This document shows positions 6,583 to 9,839 of a stretch of 9,839 bases of DNA, one piece after another. Within the stretch, counting starts at the first letter, position 1. Every line of letters starts with the position of its first letter. The position numbers and the translations under genes are program-made. Source of the DNA: an uncultured Fretibacterium sp. (GTDB lineage Bacteria; Synergistota; Synergistia; Synergistales; Aminobacteriaceae); assembly GCA_937892105.1 (NCBI GenBank), contig CALAUZ010000144.1, positions 1-9,839 of the forward strand, in the 5' to 3' direction. The notes beneath the pieces were generated by a model. It ran no database searches. It saw only the letters and a program-made list of their open reading frames with translations, and was not told the origin of the DNA.

Positions 6583-8078
6583 CAACGTAATGCCTCCTCT
6601 GCAAATTTGTCGAACGCTGAAAGCCCTTCCGCAGTCCTCTTGTATACTCCGCTGTCCTTCAAAACCTGTGTGAAAACATGGCCAACTTCATCACGCAGCA
6701 TGTTCCGAACTTCCTGTTCCCCTTTCATGCCGTCATACTTTGCCCGTAATCCTCTGTACCACACTTCATGAGCCTCAAGGTCTGACGTAAGAGACGATTT
6801 GCCCTCAAGCCATGACGCACATATACGCTCCAACGCACCTTTCAGCCTCGCAGGAAGAACAGCAAGCCCCATAACCTCAATAAGGCCGATATTCTCTTTC
6901 TTAATGTGGTGAACTTCAGCGTGAGGGTGGAATATGCCTAGAGGGTGTTCATTGCTTGTTCTGTTGTTTCGTAGGACTAAATCAAGCTCGTAATCATCAC
7001 CATTTCTTCTCGCAATGGGTGTAATGGTATTGTGAGGTTCGCCGTCAGAATATGCGAGTACCCCAACGCTCTCATCAGTCCATTCGCGCCATGCAGAAAG
7101 TACGCGGTCAGCAAGGTTCACGAGTGCTTCAGGGTTTCTGGAACTCAACCTTATTGCAGACATTGGCCATTTAACCCTTCCTGCTGTAATTTCAGGATTG
7201 CTGATCGTGTAATGCTTCTCGACTGGGGCAACTGCCATTGCGAAAGTGTATCTGCCGCCTTGATAGTGGTCATGCGATAATATCGAGCCGCCTACGATGG
7301 GAAGGTCAGCGTTTGAGCCTACGAAGTAATGCGGGAACATCTCAACGAACGCTAAGAGGTTGCCGAAAGTCTCACGAGATATGAGCATTGGGACATGGTT
7401 TTCGTCAAGGACAATGCAATGCTCGTTATAGTAGCTGTAAGGGGAATACTGGAAGTACCATTTCTTGCCCTGAAGCTGAACAGGTATGAGCCTGATGTTT
7501 TGTCTTGCCGGGTGTCCATGATGGCCGTAGAAGCCCTCATTTTCGCGGCACAACAGGCATTTTGGATAACCAGTGGACTTTATGGCTCTGGCTTTGGCGA
7601 TATCGCGGGGGTCTTTTTCGGGTTTTGACATGTTGATGGTGATGTCGAGTTCACCGAAGTCTGTGGCAGTTTTCCAGCAGATATTCTTTGCTGTGCGTTC
7701 GGAACGTATGTAGTTCGACGATACACCCAACGCGTAGAAGTAATCTGTTGCCTTAACGGGAGATTGTGCTTTCAGAGCCTCGAACTCGGCTATAACGTCA
7801 GAGGGACGTGGAGTTAATGCTCCCATTAATTCGGTGTCGAGGAGGTCGCGTTCTGTCTCTGTATTATCGATGATGTTGTTTTCTGCCGCCCAATCGAGAA
7901 TTTTTGCGAGTATGCTGTCTGGTGAAGCTGTGAATGTCTCGTTGATGGGTTCGTGGTCGTATGAGTGAATGCCCAGTATGCCTATGAGTGAGTTTGCAGC
8001 CCACGTTGAGTCTTCGGGAGTGATGAGCTTATGATATAGCGCAAAGTGTATCAGCCGGTTGATTTCGTGGTTGACCAT
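6582..8078 (-). CDS. galT: UDP-glucose--hexose-1-phosphate uridylyltransferase, class II GalT
   Basis: This Leloir-pathway enzyme exchanges UMP between UDP-glucose and galactose-1-phosphate, giving UDP-galactose and glucose-1-phosphate. With the chosen start it is 498 residues, the length of the class II (Gram-positive-type) enzymes rather than the about 350 of class I. A Cys-x-x-Cys pair (Cys174, Cys177 in YPKCLLCRENEGFYG) is consistent with metal binding, and the catalytic loop SHDHYQGG (268-275) carries the H-x-H-x-Q arrangement, with the inner His accepting UMP. HPHAEVHHIKKENIG in the C-terminal half is also typical. An ATG 11 codons upstream has no Shine-Dalgarno sequence, while the ATG at 8076-8078 has AAGGGGG 9 bases upstream and gives MVNHEINRLIHFALYHKLI, like family N-termini. 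The stop overlaps the epimerase-like start. No galK or galE is visible, so they must lie elsewhere. Confidence 0.93.
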   Translation of the reverse strand: MVNHEINRLIHFALYHKLITPEDSTWAANSLIGILGIHSYDHEPINETFTASPDSILAKILDWAAENNIIDNTETERDLLDTELMGALTPRPSDVIAEFEALKAQSPVKATDYFYALGVSSNYIRSERTAKNICWKTATDFGELDITINMSKPEKDPRDIAKARAIKSTGYPKCLLCRENEGFYGHHGHPARQNIRLIPVQLQGKKWYFQYSPYSYYNEHCIVLDENHVPMLISRETFGNLLAFVEMFPHYFVGSNADLPIVGGSILSHDHYQGGRYTFAMAVAPVEKHYTISNPEITAGRVKWPMSAIRLSSRNPEALVNLADRVLSAWREWTDESVGVLAYSDGEPHNTITPIARRNGDDYELDLVLRNNRTSNEHPLGIFHPHAEVHHIKKENIGLIEVMGLAVLPARLKGALERICASWLEGKSSLTSDLEAHEVWYRGLRAKYDGMKGEQEVRNMLRDEVGHVFTQVLKDSGVYKRTAEGLSAFDKFAEEALR

Positions 8079-8087
8079 ATGAGAATG

Positions 8088-8094
8088 CCCCCTT
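8088..8094 (-). promoter_or_regulatory. Shine-Dalgarno sequence that decides the galT start
   Basis: AAGGGGG on the minus strand ends 9 bases before the ATG at 8076-8078. The alternative ATG at 8109-8111 is preceded by AATTTCCC, with no purine-rich site, so the shorter protein is favoured. Confidence 0.6.
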
Positions 8095-8145
8095 ATGTGA
8101 AATTTTTGCATGGGAAATTGTTAGGTTAATTTTACCGCATAGATG

Positions 8146-8186
8146 GCAAAAATATATCCTCCTGCTATCGTTCCGGAGGATATATT
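8146..8186 (-). terminator. Strong intrinsic terminator after the GGDEF-EAL gene
   Basis: AATATATCCTCC (8175-8186 read on the minus strand) and GGAGGATATATT (8151-8162) form a perfect 12-bp inverted repeat around a 12-base loop. On the minus strand the second arm runs into a run of T residues (about 8146-8152), the classic Rho-independent layout. It begins 16 bases after the GGDEF-EAL stop and separates that unit from the galT operon. Confidence 0.85.
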
Positions 8187-8202
8187 ATTAGCTTAATGCC
8201 CC

Positions 8203-9489
8203 TTATGTTACAGCCCCCTCAATTCCCCTCCCTAAAGCAAATATCTCATCAAGTTTCATAGGCTTCCCAAAGTAATACCCCTGCGCCTTGTCAAACCCTA
8301 TAGAACGTAAATATTCAAGCTGCCCTTCAGTCTCCACACCTTCCGCAAGTGCCTGCATTCCCATCAATCTCGCCATCTCAAGATTGGAACTGATAATATA
8401 CTTTGCCTTCTCAGACTTGTTCACGTCAAAACCACGCAGAAATTTCATGTCGAACTTTATCGTGTCAAAATTGTAATCCTTCAGCACGTTCAATGACGAA
8501 TACCCAGACCCAAAATCGTCCATCCACACTTCATATCCCATCGTCCTAAACTTCTCTATTCCCAAGTTCAAAACGGTCGTATCCTCATCACTTACGCTTT
8601 CAGTTATCTCTATGTGCATCATTCCTCGCGGTATTCTGCTTAATGCTGCGGCAAACTCAATCTCACGTATTATGTCGCATAACTCAAAATCAAGTCGCGA
8701 CAGGTTTATTGACACTGGAAGCAGCGGAAGTCCCTTCTCATTACGTGCCTTGTAGTCCTTGCATACCCTCTTCATCGCGTATATATCCAGCTTGTGTATC
8801 TCCCTGTACTGTTCAAGCGTTGGAATGAAAAGTCCTGGCGATATTATTCCGGCTTCAGGATCATTCCATCGGGCTAATGCTTCAGCCTCGCAGATTTTCC
8901 CAGTCGACAGCCTCACTATAGGCTGATAGAGTACGCTGATGTATTCATGGCTTATTGCGTTGTCGAGGTTGTCAAGTATGTGCTGCTGAAGTGCAAGCTC
9001 CCTGCTCATTCCGTCGTGAAACATGCAGGAACTTACACTGTGATTTTTCCTGATACTGTCGCACGCTAACTTTGCCCTGTCGCACGATGAACGTATGTCG
9101 TCATCTTGTGAGGGAAAATATATCCCTGCCCGCAATCTGAGCGTAACATTTTCGTGCAGCGTGTAAAGATATTCCTGTACGGTATCAATGCTCATCTCGG
9201 CAGATGCCCAGTCAGTAAGCACCACAAAGTTATCGTCAGAGAACCTTGCTAGTAGGTTGGAACTGTAATTGTCGCGGGAGAAAATACTGCCCAGAATAAG
9301 TGCAATCTCTTTCAGGATTTCGTCCCCTTTGTCGAAGCCGAAACGCTTGTTGAACATCTTGAAGTTGTCGAGGTTGAACCAGACTACAGCAAGTCCCCTC
9401 TCACCAGAAAGTATTATGTTCCTTGCATGTTCGTGAAAGCCGTCCCGTGTCAGAAGCCCGGTAAGCCAGTCAGTATCAGGGCAGTACAT
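8203..9489 (-). CDS. GGDEF-EAL protein: degenerate GGDEF domain, probably active c-di-GMP phosphodiesterase
   Basis: This 428-residue cytoplasmic protein has a GGDEF domain (about 5-155) joined to an EAL domain (about 168-420). The signature half-site reads SDDNF (84-88) instead of GGDEF, and the usual D-x-D-x-F of the metal site is N-L-D-N-F (39-43), so diguanylate cyclase activity is unlikely. In the EAL domain all expected catalytic positions are present: Glu203 (EALARW), Asn262 (SINLS), Glu294 or Glu297 (EITES), Asp324-Asp325 (DDFGSGYSS), Lys345 (IKFD), Glu383 (EGVET) and Gln403 (QGYYFGKP). The protein begins directly at the DWLTGLLTRDGF opening of the GGDEF fold: there is no sensor, transmembrane or signal segment. 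An in-frame TAG four codons upstream excludes a longer form. I see no Shine-Dalgarno sequence; the gene starts 14 bases after the PPC-domain gene ends, so coupled translation is plausible. Confidence 0.92.
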   Translation of the reverse strand: MYCPDTDWLTGLLTRDGFHEHARNIILSGERGLAVVWFNLDNFKMFNKRFGFDKGDEILKEIALILGSIFSRDNYSSNLLARFSDDNFVVLTDWASAEMSIDTVQEYLYTLHENVTLRLRAGIYFPSQDDDIRSSCDRAKLACDSIRKNHSVSSCMFHDGMSRELALQQHILDNLDNAISHEYISVLYQPIVRLSTGKICEAEALARWNDPEAGIISPGLFIPTLEQYREIHKLDIYAMKRVCKDYKARNEKGLPLLPVSINLSRLDFELCDIIREIEFAAALSRIPRGMMHIEITESVSDEDTTVLNLGIEKFRTMGYEVWMDDFGSGYSSLNVLKDYNFDTIKFDMKFLRGFDVNKSEKAKYIISSNLEMARLMGMQALAEGVETEGQLEYLRSIGFDKAQGYYFGKPMKLDEIFALGRGIEGAVT

Positions 9490-9503
9490 GAAGAATGTCT
9501 ATG

Positions 9504-9839
9504 TCAGTCGATGAACTCCAACAAGTTCAAGCCGACTTCCTCGCTGAATTTACGTTCTACAACAAAACCGTGTGTATTGCCTTCTGATATGTCATAAACT
9601 ATCATCTCGCATGTTGCGCTCACCCTTGCGCTGTTAAGGTGGCCGCCGAAAACATGGCCTTCTTTATCGCCTGCGCTCATGTGAATATGTGCGTAAAATT
9701 CGCCGTCCTTTGTCGTAACTGTACCCCATAAGCTGACTATTTCTGCGGGAAACTGGAAGTGATTGGCGTGATACTTCTTCTCTTCAACATCAAACAGTCC
9801 TACGTTGAAGTCATCTATTGCACCAAGTGCCTTTACTTC
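9504..9839 (-). CDS. PPC (DUF296) domain protein, C-terminal 111 residues
   Basis: An open frame enters from the right edge and ends with TGA at 9504-9506; the start is outside the window. The visible 111 residues (beginning EVKALGAIDDFNVGLFD, ending LNLLEFID) match the PPC or DUF296 domain: AEIVSLWGTVT, then the metal-site-type FYAHIHMSAGD, then EGHVFGGHLNSARVSATCEMIVYD. The HxHxS and GHxFGGHL blocks are the family hallmarks. Plant PPC proteins carry AT-hook motifs and bind DNA; bacterial members are mostly single-domain trimers of unknown role, often annotated as DNA-binding without proof. About 30 N-terminal residues are probably missing, as bacterial members have about 140. It lies 14 bases upstream of the GGDEF-EAL gene on the same strand. 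Confidence 0.85.
   Translation of the reverse strand, partial: EVKALGAIDDFNVGLFDVEEKKYHANHFQFPAEIVSLWGTVTTKDGEFYAHIHMSAGDKEGHVFGGHLNSARVSATCEMIVYDISEGNTHGFVVERKFSEEVGLNLLEFID

Noticed and set aside
6412..6771. Plus-strand open frame of 119 codons across the galT/DUF4432 junction
   Set aside because: It is antisense to two well-supported genes and shows no domain or credible ribosome binding site.
8079..8111. Eleven-codon N-terminal extension of galT from an upstream ATG
   Set aside because: No Shine-Dalgarno sequence precedes that ATG, whereas AAGGGGG lies inside the extension at the right distance for the internal ATG, and family members begin at the latter.
8115..8145. Possible promoter before galT (a TAAAAT -10-like element, TTGCCA upstream)
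   Set aside because: The two hexamers are not at a workable spacing from each other and no other -35 fits, so I do not annotate it, although a promoter must exist after the strong terminator.

Overview
All eleven recognisable genes, two of them cut by the window edges, lie on the minus strand, so transcription runs from high to low coordinates. The window looks like the chromosome of a flagellated anaerobe of the phylum Synergistota. The main clue is the C-terminus of the secreted protein at 1884-2549: a GG-C-N-x-G motif followed by a hydrophobic segment and a short basic end, the pattern of the Synergist-CTERM sorting signal known from that phylum. Flagellar, MreB, LarB and degenerate GGDEF/EAL genes fit this, but no rRNA or other taxonomic marker is present, so the assignment is an inference. 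There is no rRNA, tRNA, transposase, integrase, CRISPR array or phage gene, and no gene-free stretch longer than about 125 bases.

Region 1 (about 9839 down to 8151) carries the end of a PPC/DUF296-domain gene and, 14 bases later, a short GGDEF-EAL protein with a degraded GGDEF motif and a complete-looking EAL phosphodiesterase domain. It ends at a strong intrinsic terminator, a perfect 12-bp inverted repeat followed by a T run (8146-8186).

Region 2 (8078 to 5511) is a two-gene sugar operon: a class II galactose-1-phosphate uridylyltransferase, then, with overlapping stop and start codons, a DUF4432 aldose-1-epimerase-like protein. It ends at a second hairpin (5511-5539).

Region 3 (5468 to 4418) is a single class I methyltransferase gene of unknown substrate, with hairpins on both sides.

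Region 4 (4384 to the left edge) is a tight, probably co-transcribed row: SMUG1-type uracil-DNA glycosylase, acylphosphatase, LarB (nickel-pincer cofactor synthesis), a Synergist-CTERM secreted protein, an MreB/Mbl actin homologue, a flagellar rod/hook protein, and the first two codons of a probable flgG. Junctions are 4-bp overlap, 46-bp gap, 4-bp overlap, 14-bp overlap, 16-bp gap and 21-bp gap. The genes do not form one pathway. The MreB-then-FlgF/FlgG part matches the mbl-flhO-flhP order of Bacillus.

Several starts are non-ATG (TTG for mreB and larB, GTG for the secreted protein), each with a Shine-Dalgarno sequence 7 bases upstream. I moved the starts of the acylphosphatase, the uridylyltransferase and the epimerase-like gene to internal ATGs on Shine-Dalgarno, overlap or start-codon grounds. 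I do not see a clearly new defence, mobile or biosynthetic system here. The most notable points are the mixed housekeeping operon, its uncharacterised Synergist-CTERM member translationally wired between larB and mreB, and the minimal EAL protein next to a PPC-domain gene.
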